64,000 nucleotides of DNA, from positions 124,001 to 188,000 of the forward strand of contig NZ_JALKCG010000005.1 in NCBI RefSeq assembly GCF_023016525.1, read 5' to 3'. Below, in pieces: positions 39,298 to 47,157 of the stretch; positions within the stretch are counted from its first letter, which is position 1, and every line of letters starts with the position of its first letter. The notes beneath the pieces were generated by a model. That model did no database searches. It was given only the letters and a program-made list of their open reading frames with translations, and was not told where the DNA came from. The stretch comes from Ancylobacter koreensis. Lineage in GTDB: Bacteria > Pseudomonadota > Alphaproteobacteria > Rhizobiales > Xanthobacteraceae. Made by a program: the position numbers and the translations under genes.

Positions 39298-40150
39298 GGA
39301 GGATCGCCTCTGCCACCCGCGCCGCCTGCACATGGGCGGCGACGTCGTGCACGCGGATCATCGCGCAGCCCGCCATGATGCCGATCACGTTGGAGGCGAT
39401 GGTACCCGGCAGGCGCTCGGCCGGCGTCGTCTCGATCACCTTGCCGATCAGCGATTTGCGCGAGGTGCCCAGCAGCACCGGGAAGCCGAGCGCCACCAGA
39501 TCGGGCAGCGCCGCCAGCGCCTTCAGGTTCTGTTCGAAGGTCTTGCCGAAACCGATGCCGGGGTCGAGGCTGATGCGCTCGGGGCGGATGCCCGCGCGCG
39601 CTGCCCGCTCCAGCGACTGCTCGAAGAAGGCGGTGATGTCGGCCACGATGTCGACATTCGGGTCGACGCTGGCGCGGTTGTGCATCGCCACCACGCCGGC
39701 GTCGTAGGTCGCCGCCACGCGGGCCATCTCCGGATCGCCCATCAGGCCCCATATGTCGTTGACGATGGCCGCACCCTTGCGCAGCGCCGCCTCGGCGACG
39801 ACCGCCTTCTGGGTGTCGACGGAGATCGGCACCGGCAGGTCGGCCAGCGCCTCCACCGCCGGCAGCACGCGGCGAAGCTCCTCCTCCGGTGCCACCGGGG
39901 TGTGGCCGGGGCGGGTCGATTCGCCGCCTATGTCGAGAATGTCGGCCCCTTCCGCCACCAGCCGGTGGGCGTTCGCCAGCGCGTCGTCGAGCGCGGCGCT
40001 GCGCCCGCCGTCGGAGAAGGAATCCGGCGTCACGTTGAGGATGCCCATCACCAGCGTGCGGCCCTCATAGGAGAGCCGGCGGCCGCGGGCGTCGAACCGG
40101 CGTTGGGTGGGGGGCGTCAACGAGGCCATGGCTTTTCCGGCGTTGGACAT
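39287..40150 (-). CDS. folP: Dihydropteroate synthase
   Basis: A 287-residue DHPS, the sulfonamide target, joining para-aminobenzoate to the pterin diphosphate. Visible motifs are VMGILNVTPDSFSDGG (first pterin loop), ADILDIGGESTRPG, SVDTQKAVVAEAAL, and the C-terminal SRKSLIGKV and RVHDVAAH. Start options are ATG 40162 and ATG 40150 (MSNAGKAMA); the second is used as the N-terminus is variable. It overlaps folK, so the two are coupled. Confidence 0.95.
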   Translation of the reverse strand: MSNAGKAMASLTPPTQRRFDARGRRLSYEGRTLVMGILNVTPDSFSDGGRSAALDDALANAHRLVAEGADILDIGGESTRPGHTPVAPEEELRRVLPAVEALADLPVPISVDTQKAVVAEAALRKGAAIVNDIWGLMGDPEMARVAATYDAGVVAMHNRASVDPNVDIVADITAFFEQSLERAARAGIRPERISLDPGIGFGKTFEQNLKALAALPDLVALGFPVLLGTSRKSLIGKVIETTPAERLPGTIASNVIGIMAGCAMIRVHDVAAHVQAARVAEAILHAV

Positions 40151-40270
40151 GCCGGCCTCCAATCGCGCGCCTGCGGGCGGATGGCAAGCGCCACGATGGT
40201 CGCCCGACCATTTGACGTTGCAGCACCGCTTGCCGAACCCGCCCCGCCTGCGCTCTAAAGGTGCCGGGGA

Positions 40271-40309
40271 GTTCGCCCGCCAAGTTCGCCCGCAGACTTC
40301 GCCCGCAGG
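40271..40309 (+). repeat. Three-copy 13-bp repeat in the ATPase gene leader
   Basis: GTTCGCCCGCCAA, GTTCGCCCGCAGA and CTTCGCCCGCAGG follow one another right before the ribosome site of the HerA-like ATPase gene. The last copy contributes the CAGGAG ribosome-binding stretch. Copy-number change here could alter the leader length; no binding protein is known. Confidence 0.65.
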
Positions 40310-40317
40310 AGACCACC

Positions 40318-41856
40318 ATGTCCGGGGACATTGACGGCAAGATCTTCGTCGGCAAAAGCACCTCGCGCGACGCAGGCAAGCCCGAATACCTCACCCTCAA
40401 GCTCGCCAACCGGCACGGCCTCGCCACCGGCGCCACCGGCACCGGCAAGACGGTGACGCTGCAGACGCTGGCCGAAGGCTTCTCGCGCGCCGGCGTCCCG
40501 GTCTTCGCCGCCGACATCAAGGGCGACCTCTCCGGCATCGCCATGCCCGGCGAGGGGCAGGAATGGATCGTCAAGCGCTGCGAGGAGATCGGCATCGACT
40601 ATGTGCCGGACGAGTTCCCGGTGATCTTCTGGGACCTGTTCGGCGAGCAGGGCCACCCCGTCCGCGCCACCGTCTCGGAGATGGGCCCGCTGCTGCTGGC
40701 GCGGCTCCTGAACCTCAACGACGTGCAGGAAGGCGTGCTCAACGTCGTCTTCCGCATCGCCGACGAGCAGGGCCTGCTGCTGCTGGACCTGAAGGACCTG
40801 CGCGCCCTCCTCGCCTTCGTGGCGGAGAACGCCTCCAAGCTCACCACCACCTATGGCAACGTGTCCCCCGCGACGGTGGGCGCCATACAGCGCTCGCTGC
40901 TGGTGCTGGAGAACCAGGGCGCCGACAAATTCTTCGGCGAGCCCGCGCTCAAGATCACCGACCTGATGCGTGTCGATCCGCGCTCGGGCTACGGCACCAT
41001 CTCGCTGCTGGCCGCCGACAGGCTGATGGGCTCGCCCCAGCTCTACGCCTCCTTCCTGCTCTGGCTACTGTCCGAGCTGTTCGAGGAGCTGCCCGAGGTG
41101 GGCGATCCCGACAAGCCCAAGGTCGTGTTCTTCTTCGACGAGGCGCATCTGCTGTTCGACGAGGCGCCCAAGGCGCTGCTGCAGAAGGTCGAGCAGGTGG
41201 TGCGGCTCATCCGCTCCAAGGGGGTGGGCGTGTATTTCGTCACCCAGAACCCGCTCGACGTGCCCGAGAGCGTGCTGGCCCAGCTCGGCAACCGCGTGCA
41301 GCACGCGCTGCGCGCCTTCACCCCGCGCGACCAGAAGGCGGTGAAGGCGGCGGCCGACACCTTCCGCCCCAACCCGGCGCTGAACACCGCGCAGGTCATC
41401 ACCGAGCTCGGCAAGGGCGAGGCGCTGGTCTCCATGCTGGAGGGCAACGGCACACCCTCAATGGTCGAGCGCACGCTCATCGCCCCGCCGGCCGGGCGCG
41501 TCGGCCCGATCACGCCGGAACTGCGCAAGGTCGCCATCGCCCAGAGCCCGGTGCGCAACGTCTACGACCAGACGCTGGACCGCGAGTCGGCCTATGAGAT
41601 CCTGACCAAGCGCGCCGAGGAGGCTGCCCCGCCCGAGGCGCCGCCCACGCCGGCCAACACCCCGGCCCCGACGCAGGCCGGCGCGGCCTCCGGCGGCGGC
41701 TGGCTCGACGGCATCCTCGGCGGCATTCTCGGCACACCCTCGCGCGGCCGGATGAGCGTCGGCGAGCAGGTGACGCGGCAGGTGGCGCGCGAGGTGACCA
41801 ATCAGATCACCAAGGCGATCCTGCGCAACGTGCTCGGCGGCGCCCGGCGGCGATAA
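40318..41856 (+). CDS. HerA-like DUF853 ATPase
   Basis: A 512-residue P-loop ATPase of the DUF853/YjgR group. Walker A is GATGTGKT (about residues 39-46), Walker B is [20 protein letters not shown] (about residues 275-294), and the sensor strand [31 protein letters not shown] follows. The C-terminal about 80 residues are Ala/Pro-rich and end in a basic amphipathic stretch. Related to HerA DNA translocases and virB4-like ATPases; its biological role is not established. The ATG at 40318 has a CAGGAG site. It is the first gene downstream of a folate pair on the other strand. Confidence 0.9.
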   Translation: MSGDIDGKIFVGKSTSRDAGKPEYLTLKLANRHGLATGATGTGKTVTLQTLAEGFSRAGVPVFAADIKGDLSGIAMPGEGQEWIVKRCEEIGIDYVPDEFPVIFWDLFGEQGHPVRATVSEMGPLLLARLLNLNDVQEGVLNVVFRIADEQGLLLLDLKDLRALLAFVAENASKLTTTYGNVSPATVGAIQRSLLVLENQGADKFFGEPALKITDLMRVDPRSGYGTISLLAADRLMGSPQLYASFLLWLLSELFEELPEVGDPDKPKVVFFFDEAHLLFDEAPKALLQKVEQVVRLIRSKGVGVYFVTQNPLDVPESVLAQLGNRVQHALRAFTPRDQKAVKAAADTFRPNPALNTAQVITELGKGEALVSMLEGNGTPSMVERTLIAPPAGRVGPITPELRKVAIAQSPVRNVYDQTLDRESAYEILTKRAEEAAPPEAPPTPANTPAPTQAGAASGGGWLDGILGGILGTPSRGRMSVGEQVTRQVAREVTNQITKAILRNVLGGARRR

Positions 41857-41859
41857 CCA

Positions 41860-41951
41860 CGTCATCCCGGCCGGAGGCGCAGCCGCAGAGCCGGGATCGT
41901 TCTCCATCCTGCACCCGATCCCGGATCGGCCTCTGGCCGTCCGGGATGACG
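41860..41951. repeat. REP-like dispersed palindrome, copy 3
   Basis: A 92-bp unit starting CGTCATCCCGGCCGGAGG and ending GGCCGTCCGGGATGACG. The outer CGTCATCCCGG/CCGGGATGACG arms are perfectly complementary over 11 bases. It lies in the 118-bp gap between the ATPase and dipeptidase genes and is the cleanest copy of the family. Confidence 0.85.
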
Positions 41952-41974
41952 AACAAGAAACGGGACTAAACATC

Positions 41975-43357
41975 ATGTCCGATCTCGACCGCGTTCTGGC
42001 TCAGGTGGATGCCGATCTCGACGCCAGCCTCGAACGCCTGTTCGCCTTCCTGCGCATCCCGTCCATCTCGACGGACCGCGCCTATGCGGACGAGTGCCGC
42101 CGCGCCGGCCAGTGGCTGGCGGACGACCTCGCCACGCTCGGCCTTGAGGCCAAGCTCAACGCGACGCCCGGCCACCCCATCGTCACCGGCACCTCGCATG
42201 CCGGCGCGGCGCGGCGGGTGCTGTTCTACGGCCATTACGACGTGCAGCCGGTCGACCCGCTGGAGCTCTGGGAGAACCCGCCTTTCGAGCCGCGCATCGT
42301 CGCGAACGCGGAGGGCGTGAAGCGGATCGTGGCGCGCGGTTCCTCCGACGACAAGGGTCAGGTGATGACCTTCGTCGAGGCGTGCCGCGCCTATCAGAAG
42401 GTGCTCGGCAGACTGCCCGTCGACGTCGCCATCGTCGTCGAGGGCGAGGAGGAGAGCGGCTCGGCCAATATCGTCCCCTTCCTCGCCGCGCATAAGGACG
42501 AGCTGAAGGCCGATGTCGCCCTCGTCTGCGACACCGGCATGTGGGACGCGCAGACCCCCGCCATCGTGCTGTCGCTGCGCGGGCTGATGCATGACGAGTT
42601 CGTCGTGCGCGCCGCCGACCGCGACCTGCATTCGGGCTATTACGGCGGCGCGGCGGCCAATCCGCTGCACGTCATCTCCAAGGTGATCGCAGCGGTGCAC
42701 GATGCCGACGGGCGCGTCACCATTCCCGGCTTCTACGACGGCGTGCTGGAGCCGCCCGAGCATGTGAAAGCGGCGTGGGCGCAGCTCGACCTGACGCCGG
42801 AGAATTTCCTTGCCCCCATCGGCCTGTCGATCCCCTCGGGCGAGAAGGACCGGCTGCTGATCGAGCTGGTCTCCTCGCGCCCCACCTTCGAGGTCAACGG
42901 CCTGTGGGGCGGCTATACGGGCGAAGGCTCTAAGACCGTCATCCCCTCCATCGCCACTGCCAAGATTTCCTGCCGGCTCGTCGCCGACCAGGACCCGGCG
43001 CAGGTGCGCGACGCGGTGCGCGCCTTCATCCGCGCGAACATCCCGGCCGACTGCACCGTCGAGTTCCTCGGCGGCGAGGGCAGCCGCGCCGTCGCCGTGG
43101 CGCATGACAGCCCCGATCTCGCCAAGGCCGCCGAGGCGCTGGAGAAGGAATGGGGCAAGCCGCCCGTCACCGCCGGCGAGGGCGGCTCCATTCCCGTGGT
43201 CGGCCAGTTCAAGAAAGTGCTGGGGCAGGACACGCTGCTGATCGGTTTCGCGCTGGACGACGACCGCATCCATTCGCCGAACGAGAAATACGACCTGGCC
43301 TCGTTCCACAAGGGCATTCGCAGCTGGGTGCGCATCCTCGCGGCGCTGGCGGAGTAG
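41975..43357 (+). CDS. M20 family dipeptidase
   Basis: A 460-residue zinc peptidase of the M20 family. Metal and catalytic motifs are VLFYGHYDVQPVDPLELW (metal His and Asp near residues 87-89), ARGSSDDKGQVMTFVEA (metal Asp), VVEGEEESGSANI (catalytic Glu followed by metal Glu) and the C-terminal FALDDDRIHSPNEKYDLASFHKG (metal His). A dimerisation domain lies in the middle (RDLHSGYYGGAAANPLHVI). It hydrolyses dipeptides or related amides; the exact substrate is unknown. It is 5 bp upstream of a class IV aminotransferase gene, so both are co-transcribed. Confidence 0.93.
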   Translation: MSDLDRVLAQVDADLDASLERLFAFLRIPSISTDRAYADECRRAGQWLADDLATLGLEAKLNATPGHPIVTGTSHAGAARRVLFYGHYDVQPVDPLELWENPPFEPRIVANAEGVKRIVARGSSDDKGQVMTFVEACRAYQKVLGRLPVDVAIVVEGEEESGSANIVPFLAAHKDELKADVALVCDTGMWDAQTPAIVLSLRGLMHDEFVVRAADRDLHSGYYGGAAANPLHVISKVIAAVHDADGRVTIPGFYDGVLEPPEHVKAAWAQLDLTPENFLAPIGLSIPSGEKDRLLIELVSSRPTFEVNGLWGGYTGEGSKTVIPSIATAKISCRLVADQDPAQVRDAVRAFIRANIPADCTVEFLGGEGSRAVAVAHDSPDLAKAAEALEKEWGKPPVTAGEGGSIPVVGQFKKVLGQDTLLIGFALDDDRIHSPNEKYDLASFHKGIRSWVRILAALAE

Positions 43358-43362
43358 TATCG

Positions 43363-44220
43363 ATGTCGCACTGGAGCCGGACCTTCACCTTTCTCGACGG
43401 GCAATGGCACGAGGGCAACGTGCCGATCATGGGCGTGCGCACCCATGCCGCCTGGCTCGGCACCTCGGTGTTCGACGGCGCCCGCGCCTTCGAGGGCGTG
43501 ACGCCGGACCTCGCGCAGCACTGCGCGCGGGTGAACCGCTCGGCGGTGGCGATGGGGCTGAAGCCGGTCGTTTCCGTGGAGCAATGGGTCGAGCTGACCC
43601 ATGCCGGGCTGAAGCACTTCGCGCCCGACGCCGCGCTCTACATCCGGCCGATGTACTGGGCGGAATTTCCCGGCGCCCGCACGGTGGATGCCGATCCCGA
43701 ATCGACCCGCTGGTGCCTCAGCCTTTACGAGGCCGGCATGCCCGACCCCGCGCGCGGCACCTCGATCACCCTGTCGCGTTTCCGCCGCCCCACCATCGAA
43801 TGCGCCGTCACCGACGCCAAGGCGGGCTGCCTCTACCCCAACAATGCCCGTGCCCTCGCCGAGGCGCATGCGCGCGGCTTCGAGAATGCCGCGCTGTGCG
43901 ACATGCTGGGCAACGTCGCGGAACTCGCCACCGCCAACGTGTTCATCGTCAAGAACGGGGTGGCGCTGACACCGGCGGCGAACGGCACCTTCCTCGCCGG
44001 CATCACCCGTACCCGGACCCTGGAGCTGCTGCGCGCCGGCGGCGTCGAGGTGGTGGAGACGGCGCTGACCTGGCGCGATTTCCTGGAGGCGGACGAGGCC
44101 TTCTCGACCGGCAACTACTCGAAGGTCTCGCCGATAACGCGCATCGAGGAGCGCGACCTGCAACCGGGGCCGGTCTATCGCCGGGCGCGCGAACTCTATT
44201 GGGATTTTGCCCATTCGTGA
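43363..44220 (+). CDS. Class IV PLP-dependent aminotransferase
   Basis: A 285-residue fold-type IV aminotransferase. The PLP lysine lies in TDAKAGCLYPNNARALAEA (about residue 149), a Glu in GNVAELATANVFIVKNGV contacts the cofactor ring, and FLAGITRTRTLELLRAGG follows. The family includes branched-chain aminotransferase (IlvE) and D-amino acid aminotransferase. The sequence is annotated as IlvE-like in relatives, but substrate residues cannot be assigned, so no symbol is given. It follows the dipeptidase with a 5-bp gap. Confidence 0.88.
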   Translation: MSHWSRTFTFLDGQWHEGNVPIMGVRTHAAWLGTSVFDGARAFEGVTPDLAQHCARVNRSAVAMGLKPVVSVEQWVELTHAGLKHFAPDAALYIRPMYWAEFPGARTVDADPESTRWCLSLYEAGMPDPARGTSITLSRFRRPTIECAVTDAKAGCLYPNNARALAEAHARGFENAALCDMLGNVAELATANVFIVKNGVALTPAANGTFLAGITRTRTLELLRAGGVEVVETALTWRDFLEADEAFSTGNYSKVSPITRIEERDLQPGPVYRRARELYWDFAHS

Positions 44221-44266
44221 CGCCAGAGTTCCTGAATCCCCGCCGTCAGGCCGCCACCGCGCAAGC

Positions 44267-44292
44267 AAAAGCCCCCGCCTTCAGGCGGGGGC
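44267..44292 (-). terminator. Intrinsic terminator for csbD-family gene
   Basis: GCCCCCGCC, TTCA, GGCGGGGGC: a perfect 9-bp stem. On the minus strand it is followed by TTTTGC, so it serves the csbD-family gene ending at 44329. It also lies 47 bp downstream of the aminotransferase gene on the plus strand. Confidence 0.85.
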
Positions 44293-44328
44293 CCGTACAT
44301 GGCATCGCGACGTTCAGCGCGGTCCCGC

Positions 44329-44532
44329 TCACATCTTGAAGCGGCGGCTCCAGTCGTCGATCTGGCGGTTGGCCTCGTCCTTGGCGAGGCCGTAGCGCTC
44401 CTGAAGAACGCCTTCGAGCTCCTCGCGCTTGCCGTGCAGGCGGTCGATGTCGTCGTCGGTCAGCTTGCCCCACTGCTGGCGCACCTGACCCTTGAGCTGC
44501 TTCCAGTTGCCTTCGATACGATCCCAGTTCAT
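44329..44532 (-). CDS. CsbD family stress protein
   Basis: A 67-residue hydrophilic helical protein (MNWDRIEGNWKQLKGQVRQQWGKLTDDDIDRLHGKREELEGVLQERYGLAKDEANRQIDDW). The NWKQLKGQVRQQWGKLTDDD block defines CsbD, a small protein induced by general stress and phosphate limitation in several bacteria. It probably has its own sigma factor promoter upstream; the ATG has GGGAG upstream. Its molecular function is unknown. Confidence 0.95.
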   Translation of the reverse strand: MNWDRIEGNWKQLKGQVRQQWGKLTDDDIDRLHGKREELEGVLQERYGLAKDEANRQIDDWSRRFKM

Positions 44533-44620
44533 TGGGGTCTCCCTTGGTCGAACGTAGCCGTGCCTCGTCAGGCGTCGGCCGGGCTGCTAGCATCGCCCCG
44601 TTAACGCGCAGGTCCCGGTT

Positions 44621-45613
44621 TTGATCCACGCCCGCCCGCTTCCCCCGCTCGACGATCTCGTGAACGGCGTGCGCGAAGGGCGGCGCGCCATGCTCGCGCG
44701 CGCCATCACGCTGGTGGAATCGCGCAAGGCCGAGCACCGGGCGCTGGCCGAGGAGCTGATGCAGGCGATCCTGCCCTTCACCGGCCAGGCGCTGCGGGTC
44801 GGCATCACCGGCGTGCCGGGCGTGGGCAAGTCCACCACCATCGACGCGCTCGGGGCCTGGCTGCTGGAACAGGGCCACCGCGTCGCCGTGCTGGCGGTCG
44901 ACCCCTCCTCGACCCGCACCGGCGGCTCGATCCTCGGCGACAAGACCCGCATGGCCCGCCTCTCCATGGACGAGCGCGCCTTCGTGCGCCCCTCGCCCTC
45001 CGCCGGCACGCTGGGCGGGGTGGCGGCGCGCACGCGCGAGACCATGCTGCTGTGCGAGGCCTCCGGCTACGACGTGGTGCTGGTCGAGACGGTCGGTGTC
45101 GGCCAGTCCGAGACAGCCGTGGCGGACATGACCGACACCTTTCTGGTACTGATGCTGCCCGGCGCCGGCGACGAGCTTCAGGGCATCAAGAAGGGCATCG
45201 TCGAGCTTGCCGACATCGTGGCGGTGAACAAGGCGGAGGGCGCCAACGCGGCGCGTGCCAAGGCTGCCGCCGGCGAATACCGGGCGGCGCTTCACGTGCT
45301 GGGCGGCCGCGAGGCGCACTGGTCGACGCCGGTGCTCACCTATTCCGGCCTCACCGGCGAAGGCATCGCCGAATTGTGGACGCAGGTGCGGCTGCATCGC
45401 GCGCGCGCAGAGGCGGCGGGGGCCTTCGCGGACAAGCGCAGCGCCCAGCAGGTGCGCTGGATGTGGACCCTGTTCGACGACCGGCTGCGCGAGCGGCTGC
45501 GTTCGGACCCCGCGCTTCGCGCAGAACTGCCCGATATCGAGCGCGCCGTCGCCGGCGGCACGCTCGCGCCAACCCTTGCCGCAGCACGAATTGCGAGGCA
45601 TTTTGGCTGGTGA
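44621..45613 (+). CDS. meaB: MeaB/ArgK family GTPase (methylmalonyl-CoA mutase chaperone)
   Basis: A 330-residue G3E-class P-loop GTPase. Motifs are GITGVPGVGKSTTIDALGAWLLEQG (Walker A), VAVLAVDPSSTRTGGSILGDKTRM (the signature metal/Switch I region), ETVGVGQSETAVADMTDTFLVL (Switch II) and VNKAEG (guanine-specificity NKxxG type). MeaB protects and reloads adenosylcobalamin-dependent mutases. No mutase gene is in the window. The TTG start at 44621 gives MIHARPLPPLDDLVNGV; this start is supported only by the family N-terminus. Monocistronic on the plus strand. Confidence 0.93.
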   Translation: MIHARPLPPLDDLVNGVREGRRAMLARAITLVESRKAEHRALAEELMQAILPFTGQALRVGITGVPGVGKSTTIDALGAWLLEQGHRVAVLAVDPSSTRTGGSILGDKTRMARLSMDERAFVRPSPSAGTLGGVAARTRETMLLCEASGYDVVLVETVGVGQSETAVADMTDTFLVLMLPGAGDELQGIKKGIVELADIVAVNKAEGANAARAKAAAGEYRAALHVLGGREAHWSTPVLTYSGLTGEGIAELWTQVRLHRARAEAAGAFADKRSAQQVRWMWTLFDDRLRERLRSDPALRAELPDIERAVAGGTLAPTLAAARIARHFGW

Positions 45614-45731
45614 CTCGCAAAAAAGCCTGATTGATTGCATTAATAGATCTTAATGAGATCGGGGCCGCGGCGGTTTCGAAAAGCCGCGGCGGGCGAATGC
45701 TGGCCGCACCGGCATCGGGGGACGAAACACC

Positions 45732-46118
45732 ATGGGCGAGGCGCACGAGCTGTCGGGCCGACGCGTCTTTGTTGTCGAGGACGAAACCCTCGTCGCCGCG
45801 ATGATCGAGGCGATGGTGGAGGAACTCGGCGCCGTGGTGATCGGCAGCGAGACACGCATCGCCGACGCCCTCAGCTTCATCGACAGCCGCCATGGCGATA
45901 TCGACATCGCTCTGCTCGACCTCAATCTGGGCGAGGGCCGCAGCTACGACATCGCCCAGGCAGTGTCCCGCCATGACATCCCGATCGTGTTTTCCACCGG
46001 CTATACCGACGGCGCCATCGACGAGCCCTGGCGCAACCGGCCGCTGCTGAGCAAGCCTTTCCGCCTTGCGGACCTTGAGGGCGCGTTGGCGCGCGCGCTC
46101 GCCGCGCGTGTGCTCTGA
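45732..46118 (+). CDS. Single-domain response regulator receiver protein
   Basis: A 128-residue CheY-like receiver with no output domain. The acidic pocket is Glu16-Asp17, the phosphorylation site is Asp63 (IALLDLNLGEG), the signalling Thr/Ser lies in VFSTGYTDG (88-89), and Lys108 in LLSKPFRL completes the site. The YTDG and PLLSKPF pattern is close to receiver proteins of the FixJ/PhyR neighbourhood. Partner kinase is unknown. Its last codons overlap the GTG start of the pyroglutamyl peptidase gene. The gap upstream is AT-rich (ATTGCATTAATAGATC at 45637), likely promoter. Confidence 0.9.
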   Translation: MGEAHELSGRRVFVVEDETLVAAMIEAMVEELGAVVIGSETRIADALSFIDSRHGDIDIALLDLNLGEGRSYDIAQAVSRHDIPIVFSTGYTDGAIDEPWRNRPLLSKPFRLADLEGALARALAARVL

Positions 46119-46770
46119 GGCGGCCCGGCCGGCACGCGGCGACAGACCGCGCATCCTCGTCACCGGCTTCGGCCGCTTTCCCGGCATGCCCTCCAACCCG
46201 TCGGCGAGCCTCGCCCGTGCGCTCGCGCGGGGCCGTTCCGGAGCCGGGCGCGTCGACGCCCGCATTGAGGCCCGCATCCTGCCGACGCTGTGGAGCGAGG
46301 CAACCGCCTTCCCCGCCCTGCTCGACGCCGCCGCACCCGATATCGTGCTGATGCTCGGCGTCGCCGGCCGGCGGCGGCAGGTCTGCATCGAGTGCGTGGC
46401 CCGCAATGCCACAGGCGTCTTCCCGGATACGGCCCGCCGCCGACCCGGCGGGCGGCGGCTGGAGATTGGCGCACCGGCCCAGCGCGCCCTCGCCGCCAGC
46501 CCGATGCCGCTGCTGCGGGCGCTGCGTCTGGCCGGCCTTCCCGCCCGCCTCTCGCGCGACGCGGGCGGCTATGTCTGCAACGCGCTGGCGTGGCGCGGAT
46601 ATGGCTGGGCGGCCGAGGGGCAAAGGCTGGCCGTCTTCATCCACATTCCGCTGCCGCGTCCGGGCGCCCTCTCGCGACAACGCCTCCAGCGCGGGCTGGA
46701 GGCGTTGCTGGTCGCGCTGGTGGCGCAATGGCGGCAGCACTCGCGCGCAGTTCGCACAGCGAAGACCTAG
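46108..46770 (+). CDS. pcp: Pyroglutamyl-peptidase I family protein
   Basis: A 220-residue cysteine peptidase (C15) that removes N-terminal pyroglutamate. The catalytic set is Cys157 (DAGGYVCNALAW), His179 (AVFIHIPLP) and Glu95 (QVCIECVARN). VTGFGRFPGMPSNPSASLARAL is the conserved N-terminal loop. The GTG start at 46108 overlaps the receiver gene by 11 bp; a start at 46066 would run inside the receiver gene. Residues Ile/Glu near the active site deviate from the standard GL-GR-I-E pattern, so substrate preference could differ. The stop overlaps the stop of a convergent cytochrome gene. Confidence 0.85.
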   Translation: MCSEAARPARGDRPRILVTGFGRFPGMPSNPSASLARALARGRSGAGRVDARIEARILPTLWSEATAFPALLDAAAPDIVLMLGVAGRRRQVCIECVARNATGVFPDTARRRPGGRRLEIGAPAQRALAASPMPLLRALRLAGLPARLSRDAGGYVCNALAWRGYGWAAEGQRLAVFIHIPLPRPGALSRQRLQRGLEALLVALVAQWRQHSRAVRTAKT

Positions 46771-47096
46771 GGCGGCGTCTGCGCCGTTACCTGGATCGAG
46801 GCGTACCAGGCGGCGAGATTGGCGACGTCGGAATCGCTCAGCCCCTTGGCGATCACCGTCATCATCTCGTTCTCGCGCTTGCCGGAGCGGAAGTCCTCAA
46901 GCGCCTTGATCAGGTAGAGTTCCTGCTGCCCCGCGAGATTGGCCGCCGTCGGCATCTGCGCGATGCCGTTCGGGCCGTGGCAGACGGCGCATTGGGCGGA
47001 CGCCTTGGCTCGGCCGGCCTTGGCGTCCTGCGCCATTGCCGGCGCGCACATCATTACCGATGCCGCCAGCAGCGGCACGCAGATCGTCCATTTCAT
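46767..47096 (-). CDS. Periplasmic c-type cytochrome
   Basis: A 109-residue monoheme cytochrome c with a signal peptide (MKWTICVPLLAASVMMCAPAMA), the heme site CAVCH (Cys36, Cys39, His40), and a candidate distal methionine in FRSGKRENEMMTVIAKGLSD. It is close to short cytochromes that accept electrons from periplasmic dehydrogenases. The gene lies 61 bp downstream of the PQQ-type sugar dehydrogenase gene on the same strand, with a strong hairpin between, so the pair likely forms a periplasmic oxidation module. The ATG at 47096 begins the signal peptide. Confidence 0.92.
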   Translation of the reverse strand: MKWTICVPLLAASVMMCAPAMAQDAKAGRAKASAQCAVCHGPNGIAQMPTAANLAGQQELYLIKALEDFRSGKRENEMMTVIAKGLSDSDVANLAAWYASIQVTAQTPP

Positions 47097-47121
47097 CGAC
47101 TGTTCCCGGCATGAAGAAAGG

Positions 47122-47149
47122 GTCCCCCGCGACGGTTGCCGCGGGGGAC
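47122..47149 (-). promoter_or_regulatory. Intergenic hairpin between dehydrogenase and cytochrome genes
   Basis: GTCCCCCGCG and CGCGGGGGAC form a perfect 10-bp stem with an 8-base loop. On the minus strand it is followed by CCTTTC, a weak T tract, so it is more likely an attenuator or mRNA-stabilising hairpin within the operon than a full terminator. Confidence 0.65.
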
Positions 47150-47157
47150 GGGAGGTC

